Positions 16,342-23,661 of a DNA stretch of 26,424 nucleotides are shown piece after piece (the stretch's first letter is position 1; the number at the start of each line of letters is the position of its first letter). The stretch comes from Chloroflexota bacterium (GTDB lineage: Bacteria; Chloroflexota; Anaerolineae; Anaerolineales; Anaerolineaceae), in the NCBI GenBank assembly GCA_029265085.1, contig JAJUJY010000048.1:1-26424 (forward strand), read 5' to 3'. The notes beneath the pieces were generated by a model, which was given only the letters and a program-made list of their open reading frames with translations, had not been told where the DNA came from and did not search any database. The position numbers and the translations under genes were made by a program.

Positions 16342-17049
16342 ATGGCCTCGTTACTATCGCCGCTCAACGAAACCCCCTCACTAGACAAATTGGCATACGA
16401 AAAAATCAAACAAGCAATTCTCACTTTTCAATTTTTACCCAACCAGAGTCTTGTTGAGGGAGACCTGGCGGCGCAACTTGCAATTAGCAAAACGCCGGTC
16501 CGAGATGCATTAATGCGGCTTGAAAAAGAAGGTCTGGTAACCCGTGTTCCATACAAAGGGACGTATGTTTCTGAACTGACTCCACAAGAAATGATCAATA
16601 TATTCCAAATCCGCATTGCACTGGAGGGACTCGCAGCTTCTTTAGCAACCCCATTATTAACAGCGGAAGATTTCAGGAAAATGCAATCTCTAATTGATGC
16701 TCATTCAGAATGCCTCCAGGCAAAAGATGTTAGCGGTGCATCAAAAATCAATAGTGATTTTCACAACATCATTGTCCAAAAATGTTCGAATACCCGCTTA
16801 CAAGTCATGCTCCTCAATTTAGACGATCAACTCAAACGCTACCGTCTATTATCCGTTGCACAAGGGCTTCGCATGGACAAATCGATCCCTGAACATTCAA
16901 TGATTTTAGAAGCCTTCCAAAAACGAGATACCAAAGCAGCCGAAGAAGCGATGAAAATCCATCTGACCAGCGCAATGAATGATTTATCAAACCAAAACTT
17001 TGAGGAATTAGTCCAACAGCTTCACAACAACTCTGCACTGATCCCCTAA
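16342..17049 (+). CDS. GntR-family transcriptional regulator with FCD ligand-binding domain
   Basis: The 235-aa DNA-binding regulator has an N-terminal winged helix (residues ~15-78: LAYEKIKQAILTF, LAAQLAISKTPVRDALMRLEKEGLV, YKGTYVSEL) and a C-terminal all-helical FCD domain (~85-225). The FCD metal/ligand pocket residues are visible: Asn137-x3-His141, His185 and His207, with the usual 21-residue gap between the last two. Position 137 is Asn where many members have Asp. FCD regulators typically sense small carboxylates or amino acids and repress neighbouring genes. Here it lies between divergent nifJ and an MFS gene, and palindromes sit at all three nearby promoter regions. An AGGAGG site precedes the ATG. 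The ligand is unknown. Confidence 0.92.
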   Translation: MASLLSPLNETPSLDKLAYEKIKQAILTFQFLPNQSLVEGDLAAQLAISKTPVRDALMRLEKEGLVTRVPYKGTYVSELTPQEMINIFQIRIALEGLAASLATPLLTAEDFRKMQSLIDAHSECLQAKDVSGASKINSDFHNIIVQKCSNTRLQVMLLNLDDQLKRYRLLSVAQGLRMDKSIPEHSMILEAFQKRDTKAAEEAMKIHLTSAMNDLSNQNFEELVQQLHNNSALIP

Positions 17050-17067
17050 AATTTTGATTATTTGATC

Positions 17068-17101
17068 AAAAAAAAGAGGACGAGTACTCGTCTTCTTTTT
17101 T
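17068..17101 (+). terminator. Intrinsic terminator after the GntR gene
   Basis: An A-rich run, then the perfect inverted repeat GACGAGTACTCGTC with an extended AAGAG/CTTCT stem, then a T-run at 17095-17101, starting 19 bp after the stop codon. The flanking A and T tracts could make it work in both directions. Confidence 0.85.
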
Positions 17102-17139
17102 ATTTAATTTAACACAACCACCCTATTTTCTGATTATCG

Positions 17140-17168
17140 TTGACAAAAATCTCCCTCACTCATATCAT
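17140..17168 (+). promoter_or_regulatory. Predicted strong promoter of the MFS transporter
   Basis: A perfect TTGACA at 17140-17145, a 17-bp spacer and TATCAT at 17163-17168. The operator candidate at 17168-17185 starts at the last base of the -10 box, a standard repressor position. Confidence 0.7.
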
Positions 17169-17185
17169 ATATCATATAAGATATA
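17168..17185. promoter_or_regulatory. Operator candidate at the MFS promoter
   Basis: TATATCATATAAGATATA is an 18-bp inverted repeat with 16 of 18 positions symmetric. It shares the half-site TATAAGATATA with the perfect palindrome at 18798-18815 and has the same position relative to the -10 box. The likely binder is the GntR protein encoded just upstream. Confidence 0.6.
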
Positions 17186-17285
17186 ATATAAAACGTATGA
17201 AATAATTGTATTGGTTAATAGGACCTTTTTAAATATTTTTAAGGCTGATTAATCGTATCTTTTGATTTTTCGATAACACGATGAT

Positions 17286-18704
17286 ATGAACAAGCACCAA
17301 CCTGAACTCACTTCCCCCTGGGCAATGCTTGCCGCTTTATTAATTGGAACAATCATTGGCACAATGGGCAACAGCATGGTCTCAATTGCGATTCCTTCGC
17401 TCATGGACCATTTTTCGATTTCATTGACATCCGCGGTATGGTCCATAACCATTTACACCCTGACCTTCTCTGTCCTCATTCCAGTTTTTGGCATTCTTAG
17501 TCTGGCAATTGGATACAAAAAATTATTTATTTCAGGAATGATTTTGGTTTGTATTAGCTCGATCATATGCGCACTTTCACGAAATTTCATAATTTTCCTG
17601 ATTGCAAGAGTTGGGATTGGAATTGGAGTAGCCACCATTTTACCCACCATAATGGGAACAATTGCAAATCAATTTCCCGTAGAAATTCAAGGGAAAGCGA
17701 CCGGATATTGGGCATTGGTAAACAGCCTGGGGCATGCATTTGGGCCAACGCTTGGTGGAATTTTAATCAATTATTTTTCCTGGCAGGCAATTTTTTGGAT
17801 CAATTTACCATTAGGTATACTAAGTATCTTTGTCGCATATAAAGTGTTTCCATGCGACCGCACCACACCCATACAATCCTTTGATTGGCCCGGCGCTTCA
17901 GGCATTGTAATATTCGTTTTTTCGTCCTTGTTGGGAATTTCTCAGATTGCAAAATTTGGCATAACAAATCTATCATCGATTCTTCTTGCCATCCTGATTG
18001 GAATATCAGTCGTATTCATCATTATTTACGAAAATAAACGAACAAACCCATTTGTTGATTTCAAACTATTCTCAAACAGTCGTTATTTATCAGCTGTTGT
18101 TCCCATTGCCATGCAAGCATTCTGCCAGTTTGGGTTGTTAGTCTCATTACCCATATTTTTGATTGATATCCAGCAAATTGAAAAACAATTTGCCGGTATT
18201 GTCATTATGAGTATGACCCTAATGATGGCAATTGCCAGCCCAATTGCGGGCCGCTTAACAGATCATTGGTCAAGCAAATGGGCATGTTTTATTGGTGTCT
18301 GTCTGGTCGGGTTAGGCAGCGTATTTTTTCTCATTTTCCAGTTTGAAAACTTTACTCTTAACCAATGGATAACGTTCATTATCAATTTAATTATCCTGGG
18401 TACTGGCTTTGGCTTAATTCAATCAGCTTCAACAGTTGCAGTGATTCACGCCTCCCCCAAAAACAAGGTTGGCGAAGGGACTGGTTTTTTTCATATGATC
18501 AGGTTTATCTGCGCCTCCCTGGGATCGACAATTTTTGGAATTTTTCTGGAAACCAGCCAATCAAACCAGACAAACGGCTTTTATTTAGGGTTCTGGATCA
18601 CGATACTGCTGGTTTTATTTACCATCCCTTTTACTCTAAGGATTTACTCACCATCAGCACAAAAACGTTCAACCCAAATGGCTGCTAAAAAAAATTTGGT
18701 GTAG
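17286..18704 (+). CDS. MFS transporter, DHA2 (14-helix, EmrB/QacA-like) family
   Basis: The 472-aa integral membrane protein has about 14 hydrophobic spans. Family marks are a motif A-like GILSLAIGYKKLFISG after the second helix and motif C, LVNSLGHAFGPTLGGILINY, in helix 5, characteristic of drug:H+ antiporters. The following WQAIFWINLPLGILSIF is a typical DHA2 sequence. DHA2 proteins export drugs, but some move metabolites or amino acids. The shared operator with nifJ and the mutase operon suggests a role in moving the substrate or product of that pathway. The ATG at 17286 lacks a clear ribosome site; no better start is visible. There is no terminator after the gene, so read-through into the next operon is possible. 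Confidence 0.88.
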   Translation: MNKHQPELTSPWAMLAALLIGTIIGTMGNSMVSIAIPSLMDHFSISLTSAVWSITIYTLTFSVLIPVFGILSLAIGYKKLFISGMILVCISSIICALSRNFIIFLIARVGIGIGVATILPTIMGTIANQFPVEIQGKATGYWALVNSLGHAFGPTLGGILINYFSWQAIFWINLPLGILSIFVAYKVFPCDRTTPIQSFDWPGASGIVIFVFSSLLGISQIAKFGITNLSSILLAILIGISVVFIIIYENKRTNPFVDFKLFSNSRYLSAVVPIAMQAFCQFGLLVSLPIFLIDIQQIEKQFAGIVIMSMTLMMAIASPIAGRLTDHWSSKWACFIGVCLVGLGSVFFLIFQFENFTLNQWITFIINLIILGTGFGLIQSASTVAVIHASPKNKVGEGTGFFHMIRFICASLGSTIFGIFLETSQSNQTNGFYLGFWITILLVLFTIPFTLRIYSPSAQKRSTQMAAKKNLV

Positions 18705-18767
18705 ATAATCCAAGAATTTCTCCCATTACTGAATGAACAATTGAATAGCAAAGGATTGAAAAACCGC

Positions 18768-18795
18768 TTGACTTTTAATAATACAAAGCTAAAAT
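18768..18795 (+). promoter_or_regulatory. Predicted promoter of the PLP enzyme/mutase operon
   Basis: TTGACT at 18768-18773, a 16-bp spacer and TAAAAT at 18790-18795; each box matches consensus at 5 of 6 positions. The perfect palindrome at 18798-18815 begins 2 bp after the -10 box. The 5' leader to the first gene would be about 95 nt. Confidence 0.65.
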
Positions 18796-18797
18796 AA

Positions 18798-18815
18798 TAT
18801 AAGATATATCTTATA
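18798..18815. promoter_or_regulatory. Perfect 18-bp palindromic operator at the mutase operon promoter
   Basis: TATAAGATATATCTTATA is a perfect palindrome across 18 bp, covering the expected transcription start. It shares the half-site TATAAGATATA with the MFS operator at 17168-17185. Perfect symmetry together with the promoter placement makes a repressor site likely. Confidence 0.7.
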
Positions 18816-18896
18816 ACATATATTACCCGTTGAACTTCCGAAACTCACAAATAAAAAATATCACATCCCAATTCTCGTAAAAAGGAGCAATATTCA

Positions 18897-20363
18897 ATGG
18901 CTAAAAAATGGGAATTCAAATACCAGGTTTACAAACATTTGCAAGCAAACCAGGCAAGCATTTATGCTGAGGTTCGCAAAATTGCGGAAGAAATTGGTAT
19001 TACTTCCGATTTAAAAGGAAATATTGGCCTTACAGGTGCTGTTTCAGGTTGTCACGGCTTACTCGGGCGTGAAGTGGATGCAGCCATCTCCGATGCCTCC
19101 CGTAAAGTCATCCCTTCTGCAGTGTATGATGAAAAAATTCGCGATGTGGTTAAAGCTTATTATGGTGATGATTATGATGCAGCGTTGATCAGCACTTGCG
19201 AAGCTGGATTAGCGGTCTCCTTTGATGTGTTGTGCATGCCCCCAACCCTTGGCAAAGGTGAAACATATCGCGCCCGCTATCTTGCCCCCTACGAACGCCA
19301 CATGCATCACCAGGGTGCTTATGGTAAGCCATTCCCTCCACGATATAAAGAAGTCAACTCAGAACGTGGTGAAGCTGCTGGCGAATACGGTGTGCAGGGA
19401 AAGCGCGCCTACAACGTGGACACCATCTACGTTAAACCCGTTGGCGCAAAATATGATTGCCACGGCATCAAATACTGCCCATGCCCGGATTTGCTCCATG
19501 TTGATGGTGAAGCCACCATCAAGAAATTTGATGAAGTTGCTACCCGCCATGCTGAAACTGTCGCTGGATTTGCGTCATTAGGTTACGACACACCTGGTTA
19601 TGGCTATGGTGACAAGAAAAACGGTGTTCCTGTTTTACAAACCGGTCTGGCTGCTTTGGCTGAAAAATTTGACGTGCCGTACATTGTAGATAATGCCTGG
19701 GGTGTTCCTTTTATTGGGACGGATATTCGGAAGATTGGTGCGGATGTAATTATGTACAGCATGGACAAAGCCTCGGGTGCTCCAACATGCGGTCTCCTTA
19801 TTGGTAGAGAGGAATCAATGGTATCGATTCGTCGTGCTTTAGGGATTCATGGTGCGCGTTATGGAACCCTTTCTTCTCACGGCAAAGCAGTTTTTGTTGG
19901 TTACGATCCCGGCAAAGAAGCTCTCGCAGGTGCGCTTGCCGCTATGAAGATTTTGAAAGACCGGCCTGAAATCGCTCTTAAGGCATTGGACGATCTCTAT
20001 CGGATCACAATGGAAGAATTCGAATTTCTGCCCGCTTCACTCAAATCAAACTGGAGTGTTTACAAATCCACCAACTCTCTTGCAGTAGAATTGAACTACT
20101 CAGACACATGGCGGAATGGTGAATTTGGTATTCCTGTGTTCTCTATGGAAGATATGTACGCCGGAAGCCAGATTCTTCAAAACTGCATGTCCCAGATGGG
20201 GTTGGTTCCAACCATTGCTTACGATGGCAATATTTACATCTCGAATGGCATCGGCAATATTGACGAAGAAGGCGCTCTGATCGAGCTGCCCACCCGTTTA
20301 TCAGTAAAAGCAATGTTTAAGTCCATCGAAGTGATTTGCCGGTACGCTGGAATGCTGGATTAA
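18897..20363 (+). CDS. Uncharacterised fold-type I PLP-dependent enzyme, first gene of the mutase operon
   Basis: The 488-aa protein has the aspartate-aminotransferase fold logic: Asp265 in YIVDNAWGVPF would pair with the pyridine nitrogen, and Lys291 in VIMYSMDKASGAPTCGLLIG is the expected Schiff-base lysine. The local pattern recalls SelA, SepCysS and Cys/Met-metabolism lyases rather than ordinary aminotransferases. Unusual features are a Cys/His cluster (Cys188, His189, Cys194, Cys196, His201) before the large-domain core and a His-rich stretch near residue 135 (RHMHHQ). The reaction is unknown; transamination, beta-elimination or C-C cleavage of an amino acid are all possible. The start follows AAGGAG with 9-bp spacing. 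A 12-bp intercistronic hairpin separates it from the mutase genes, which it presumably serves metabolically. Confidence 0.8.
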   Translation: MAKKWEFKYQVYKHLQANQASIYAEVRKIAEEIGITSDLKGNIGLTGAVSGCHGLLGREVDAAISDASRKVIPSAVYDEKIRDVVKAYYGDDYDAALISTCEAGLAVSFDVLCMPPTLGKGETYRARYLAPYERHMHHQGAYGKPFPPRYKEVNSERGEAAGEYGVQGKRAYNVDTIYVKPVGAKYDCHGIKYCPCPDLLHVDGEATIKKFDEVATRHAETVAGFASLGYDTPGYGYGDKKNGVPVLQTGLAALAEKFDVPYIVDNAWGVPFIGTDIRKIGADVIMYSMDKASGAPTCGLLIGREESMVSIRRALGIHGARYGTLSSHGKAVFVGYDPGKEALAGALAAMKILKDRPEIALKALDDLYRITMEEFEFLPASLKSNWSVYKSTNSLAVELNYSDTWRNGEFGIPVFSMEDMYAGSQILQNCMSQMGLVPTIAYDGNIYISNGIGNIDEEGALIELPTRLSVKAMFKSIEVICRYAGMLD

Positions 20364-20403
20364 CCTAAAACCGAATGTCTTAACAGATTCTTTAAAGACT
20401 TAA

Positions 20404-20449
20404 GGCACAGTGATTTGTAATTACCCTTGGTATTTATAATCACTGTGCC
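20404..20449 (+). other. Intercistronic RNA hairpin
   Basis: A perfect 12-bp stem (GGCACAGTGATT at 20404-20415 with AATCACTGTGCC at 20438-20449) and a 22-nt loop lie 40 bp after the PLP enzyme stop and 63 bp before the 78-aa gene. There is no T-run after it, so it is not a standard intrinsic terminator. It may stabilise the upstream message, mark a processing site or be a protein-binding inverted repeat. Confidence 0.6.
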
Positions 20450-20512
20450 AACCCTTTGAAATATGATTTTATGGCTAGGTACAATTACGAACTTTGATAC
20501 AAAGGACTGCAA

Positions 20513-20749
20513 ATGAAAAAAGCCCTGGACAGAGTTGTGGATGCAATTGATATAGAAACTTTCTTATATTGCAAGACGGAAGATGAAGCCAAAGAATTAG
20601 CGGAAGCTCTGGCGGTAGAATTAAATTTGCCGCACGGGGACATCGTTTTCTTGGAGCATAAAGCCTGGGGAGCACGTGTCCGGATCCGCAGTTATGTTCA
20701 CCACCCCGGCGACCATTATCGCTGGATGGAATCCGAGGAGGAAGCATGA
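20513..20749 (+). CDS. Small KamE N-terminal-domain-like subunit of a B12-dependent mutase
   Basis: The 78-aa protein aligns by eye with the N-terminal dimerisation domain of lysine 5,6-aminomutase beta subunit (KamE): a strand (IDIETFLYC), a helix rich in Glu/Ala (EDEAKELAEALAVELNLP), a strand (DIVFLEHKA) and a closing strand (ARVRIRSYVHH). In KamE this domain is fused in front of the cobalamin Rossmann domain; here it is a separate polypeptide. Its ATGA overlap with the next gene, which encodes the Rossmann domain, supports the idea that the two associate. AAAGGA precedes the ATG. The similarity comes from remembered family sequences, so the assignment is tentative, but the gene is real by position and coupling. 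Confidence 0.72.
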   Translation: MKKALDRVVDAIDIETFLYCKTEDEAKELAEALAVELNLPHGDIVFLEHKAWGARVRIRSYVHHPGDHYRWMESEEEA

Positions 20750-22575
20750 AAACTGTTTTACTTGCCCCCCTAGATCCTGTGCATGACAACGCGATTAAAT
20801 TATTAAAAAGAAAATTATCCGAAGCTGGTTATGACGCAATCTCCATGCCGCCAGGCACTTCACCTGAAGAGGTAGTCCAAAAAGCTATGGTTTCCAAGCC
20901 AGCTGCCATTTTAGTTAGCCGTACATTAGGATATAAAGTCGCCGAAATTCTTAGCCAGTTGGTTGACCTGGCTGAAGCAGCAGGTATCCGTGATACCACT
21001 CGGTTGGGTGTTGGCGGAATGGCAATCACCAAAGAAATCGGTGCCGAGCTTGGTTTTGATGGATGTTTCGTTGGCGAATTAAAGATGCTGGAAGTAATCG
21101 ACTTTATTGAAAACCGTATTTCATCCGACAAACTGGAAATCGGCCACCAATCTGGCAGAGTCAAACCCGATATTACGGCTGATTACACCTATAAATTTTT
21201 TGACCCCATTATTGAAAAATATCTAAACCAAATCACAGACCAAATCCTTCAATGGGTCGGCAACAAAACAACTACAGGGATTGAACGAGCAAAAATTCGC
21301 ACCGAAATGCTTGAATTGGATGTGGCTGAACGTGAGAGTCGGGTTAATCCTCAAGCCCGTCAGCGTTTGCTGGAAAAGTACGTCAGCCTTTGCGATTCAG
21401 ATATTCAAGCGTTTTACAAAGAAGGACAGCTTCCTTCGGGTGTCCGCTGGCTTGAAAAATCTGAGATCGATAAAGTCTCAAAATTGTTTGACGCTCCCCA
21501 TTCAGAATTCACGCCAATGCGTCATGTGGGATCGAAACCCCTTTTCTTTTCTCAATACGGTACAGGCTGCCCTATCATGGATGTCATGCACATTAAAGTG
21601 GCTGAAGCCTGGGGTATCGATGGTGTATTCCATTTTGACCCTTCATGGAACGCGCAGCGTGAAGGTTTATTAGAGGGACTTGTCACTCATGAACATGACG
21701 GAACGATCTTAACACTCGAAAACTTAAAATTCATCCGCCATTATATGGAACCCTATACCTTATGGAACGTTCGCGGGCACCGCGGCCTAAATACTCCTGA
21801 AACGCAGGTTTTAGGCCATGCGGCTGGGGCGGATTTATTTAAAATCAATATTCCATATGGCGGCACAGCAGGGGGTACCGATCCCGAACGACTTACCGTG
21901 GATGGTGTTTATTCCTTGATGCTTGCCGCTCAATATGGTATTCCATTTGATATTCCTGGGAATGACGAATTAAGTGGTGTTCCACCCTTTAAAACCTTTG
22001 CAGGCATCTTAATTATGATGGCATTAGGCCGGCGGCTAGGGGCAAAACCCATTCCCAAACCCTTATTATGCTATTCACCTTATATGACCATCAACGGCCG
22101 CATGGATGACAATATGATTGACATGAATGTCGCAAAATTAGCGGTTTGGCGCGATATCGTTGATACACCCATTTGGCCAGGTGAACCGGTTGGCTTTATG
22201 ACTCACACACCTGATCGAGTTCAATCAGCCATTCAGACTGCCTTGCACGCCACACTGGCATCCACAATGGGCGTAGATGCAGCAACGATCGCCTCATCCG
22301 ATGAAGCCTATTCAAAAGGCGCTATATCAGTTCAGGCACGCGTAGATACACTGCGCGCAGTCAAAGATCAATTACGCTTCCAGGGCAGCATTAAAGCTGC
22401 TCTTAGCCCTACAGCCGAGCTAATCAAGGAAGAAATCCATCAAAAAATCACTGAAACCCTAGAACAAGTGTCAAAACGTGGTGATTTTGTCGCCTCCATT
22501 TACGAAGGCTTGATGGGCAACCAGGAAGATGGCCTGTATCCAGGACGTGTTGGGCGCGGAACGGTTCAAGGTTAA
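20746..22575 (+). CDS. Fused KamE-like cobalamin domain plus KamD-like TIM barrel: probable novel B12-dependent aminomutase-type enzyme
   Basis: The 609-aa protein has two parts. Residues 1-125 form a Rossmann domain matching KamE: AAILVSRTLGYKVAEILSQLVDLAEAAGIRD and VGGMAITKEIGAELGFDGCFVG follow KamE segments closely. Residues ~250-545 look like the KamD/OraE TIM barrel (FKINIPYGGTAGGTDPERLTVDG, CYSPYMTINGRMDDNMIDM, then VQSAIQTALHATLASTMGVDA). Order is Rossmann then barrel, opposite to ornithine aminomutase OraE. The B12 motif is atypical: Asp10-x-x-His13-x-x-Ala16 instead of DxHxxG. At the position of the KamE PLP-binding lysine there is Leu24 (Lys23 is adjacent), and the following KamE loop is ~9 residues shorter. 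Adenosylcobalamin use is likely; PLP use and substrate are uncertain. GGAGG precedes the start. Confidence 0.78.
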   Translation: MKTVLLAPLDPVHDNAIKLLKRKLSEAGYDAISMPPGTSPEEVVQKAMVSKPAAILVSRTLGYKVAEILSQLVDLAEAAGIRDTTRLGVGGMAITKEIGAELGFDGCFVGELKMLEVIDFIENRISSDKLEIGHQSGRVKPDITADYTYKFFDPIIEKYLNQITDQILQWVGNKTTTGIERAKIRTEMLELDVAERESRVNPQARQRLLEKYVSLCDSDIQAFYKEGQLPSGVRWLEKSEIDKVSKLFDAPHSEFTPMRHVGSKPLFFSQYGTGCPIMDVMHIKVAEAWGIDGVFHFDPSWNAQREGLLEGLVTHEHDGTILTLENLKFIRHYMEPYTLWNVRGHRGLNTPETQVLGHAAGADLFKINIPYGGTAGGTDPERLTVDGVYSLMLAAQYGIPFDIPGNDELSGVPPFKTFAGILIMMALGRRLGAKPIPKPLLCYSPYMTINGRMDDNMIDMNVAKLAVWRDIVDTPIWPGEPVGFMTHTPDRVQSAIQTALHATLASTMGVDAATIASSDEAYSKGAISVQARVDTLRAVKDQLRFQGSIKAALSPTAELIKEEIHQKITETLEQVSKRGDFVASIYEGLMGNQEDGLYPGRVGRGTVQG

Positions 22576-22582
22576 TCCACGG

Positions 22583-23647
22583 ATGAAAACCATCGGATTT
22601 GTTGGTACAGCCAAAAATACAGGCAAAACAACAACGGCTTTACACATGCTGAAGCTGGTGAGTGAGGTTGGCATTCGCACCGCGCTCACCAGTATCGGCT
22701 ACGATGGTGAAAACACAGATCACGTTACAGGACTTCCCAAACCAAGATATTTTGCCGAACCAGGGACGATCATCGCTACAGCTGATAGTTGTTTATCCTT
22801 TGGTACTGCCGAATATACTGACCTTCAGAAAACCGGACTAAAAACGATATTAGGGGAAATCATCATCACTTCGGTATCAAAAGCCGGTTATGTTCACCTG
22901 GCTGGACCCAATCGGCGAAAAGATATCCAGCAACTCCTTGAACGATTAAAATCTTCTGGTGCAGAGCTTACTATGGTTGACGGCGCACTAAACCGGCTGG
23001 CTGCCATGACCCTCGTGGATGGGATGGTTCTTTCTACTGGGGCTGCTTACGAAGAAAAGATACCATTATTAGCCAATCATGCAGCGGCTATGGAAAGCCT
23101 ATTTCACCAGCCGGCCTATAATAAACCATCTTTCTCACCAGAACTTGTGACGTTTTCATCGGATGAATACCATAGAAACCAACTTCCTTATGGATCTGTT
23201 TTAGATGAATCTTCCATGAAAACGGTTCTGTCTTGGTTATCTGATTATTCGGTCGGGGATTGTTTTATTCCTGGTGTTTTTAGCCCCCATTTGTTTGAAC
23301 AGATGGTAACCCAACTGGCCGAAAAGTTTAATGGCAAACGATTGATCTTCGGTAATCCGCTGAATTTACTTGCTGCGGGTTTTCCGGAAATTTGGCAAGA
23401 ATGTTTTCGCCGGATAAAATCATTTGGTGGAGAAATTTATTTTTCGAAACCTGTCAAGCTGTTATTTTTGACCGTCAATCCTTTTTTTCCAAAATTTTTA
23501 CAAAAAACCGGGAATTATATCCCCGCATTCGTAGATAAGTCGGAATTACTACTTTCAATCCGCAACGCCATAAAAAACACCCCGGTTGTAGATATTATGC
23601 AGCCCCCTCATCCAGATTTACTTACCCTTTGCGAAATCACTCATTAA
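22583..23647 (+). CDS. KamB-like P-loop protein, probable reactivase component for the mutase
   Basis: The 354-aa protein begins with a P-loop, IGFVGTAKNTGKTTTALHML (Walker A GxxxxTGKT, residues ~8-16). It continues with ALTSIGYDGENTDHVTGLPKPR, a VHLAGPNRRKD segment and a VDGALNRLAAM stretch. From memory these resemble KamB, the P-loop part of the lysine 5,6-aminomutase reactivase that restores the enzyme after cobalamin damage. The last ~120 residues are less conserved in my reading. No KamC-like (MutS-type ATPase) partner is encoded nearby. I chose the ATG at 22583 because P-loop families begin just before Walker A. An in-frame ATG at 22529, with AGGA upstream, would overlap the mutase gene by 47 bp and is the alternative. 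Confidence 0.72.
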   Translation: MKTIGFVGTAKNTGKTTTALHMLKLVSEVGIRTALTSIGYDGENTDHVTGLPKPRYFAEPGTIIATADSCLSFGTAEYTDLQKTGLKTILGEIIITSVSKAGYVHLAGPNRRKDIQQLLERLKSSGAELTMVDGALNRLAAMTLVDGMVLSTGAAYEEKIPLLANHAAAMESLFHQPAYNKPSFSPELVTFSSDEYHRNQLPYGSVLDESSMKTVLSWLSDYSVGDCFIPGVFSPHLFEQMVTQLAEKFNGKRLIFGNPLNLLAAGFPEIWQECFRRIKSFGGEIYFSKPVKLLFLTVNPFFPKFLQKTGNYIPAFVDKSELLLSIRNAIKNTPVVDIMQPPHPDLLTLCEITH

Positions 23648-23661
23648 TTGGAGGTAACCTC

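Noticed and set aside
18705..18896. Riboswitch in front of the mutase operon
   Set aside because: The leader is about 95 nt, AT-rich and lacks a recognisable cobalamin-box or other conserved core; a promoter and operator explain it.
20404..20449. Intrinsic terminator call for the hairpin after the PLP enzyme
   Set aside because: No T-run follows the stem and the downstream genes are functionally linked, so it is listed as a hairpin only.
20746..22575. Glutamate mutase (GlmS-GlmE fusion)
   Set aside because: The Rossmann part aligns much better with KamE, and the barrel motifs recall KamD rather than GlmE; kept only as a mechanistic possibility.
22529..22582. Longer N-terminus for the KamB-like protein
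   Set aside because: It would place 18 extra residues before the P-loop and overlap the mutase gene by 47 bp; the ATG at 22583 fits the family better, though it has a weak ribosome site.
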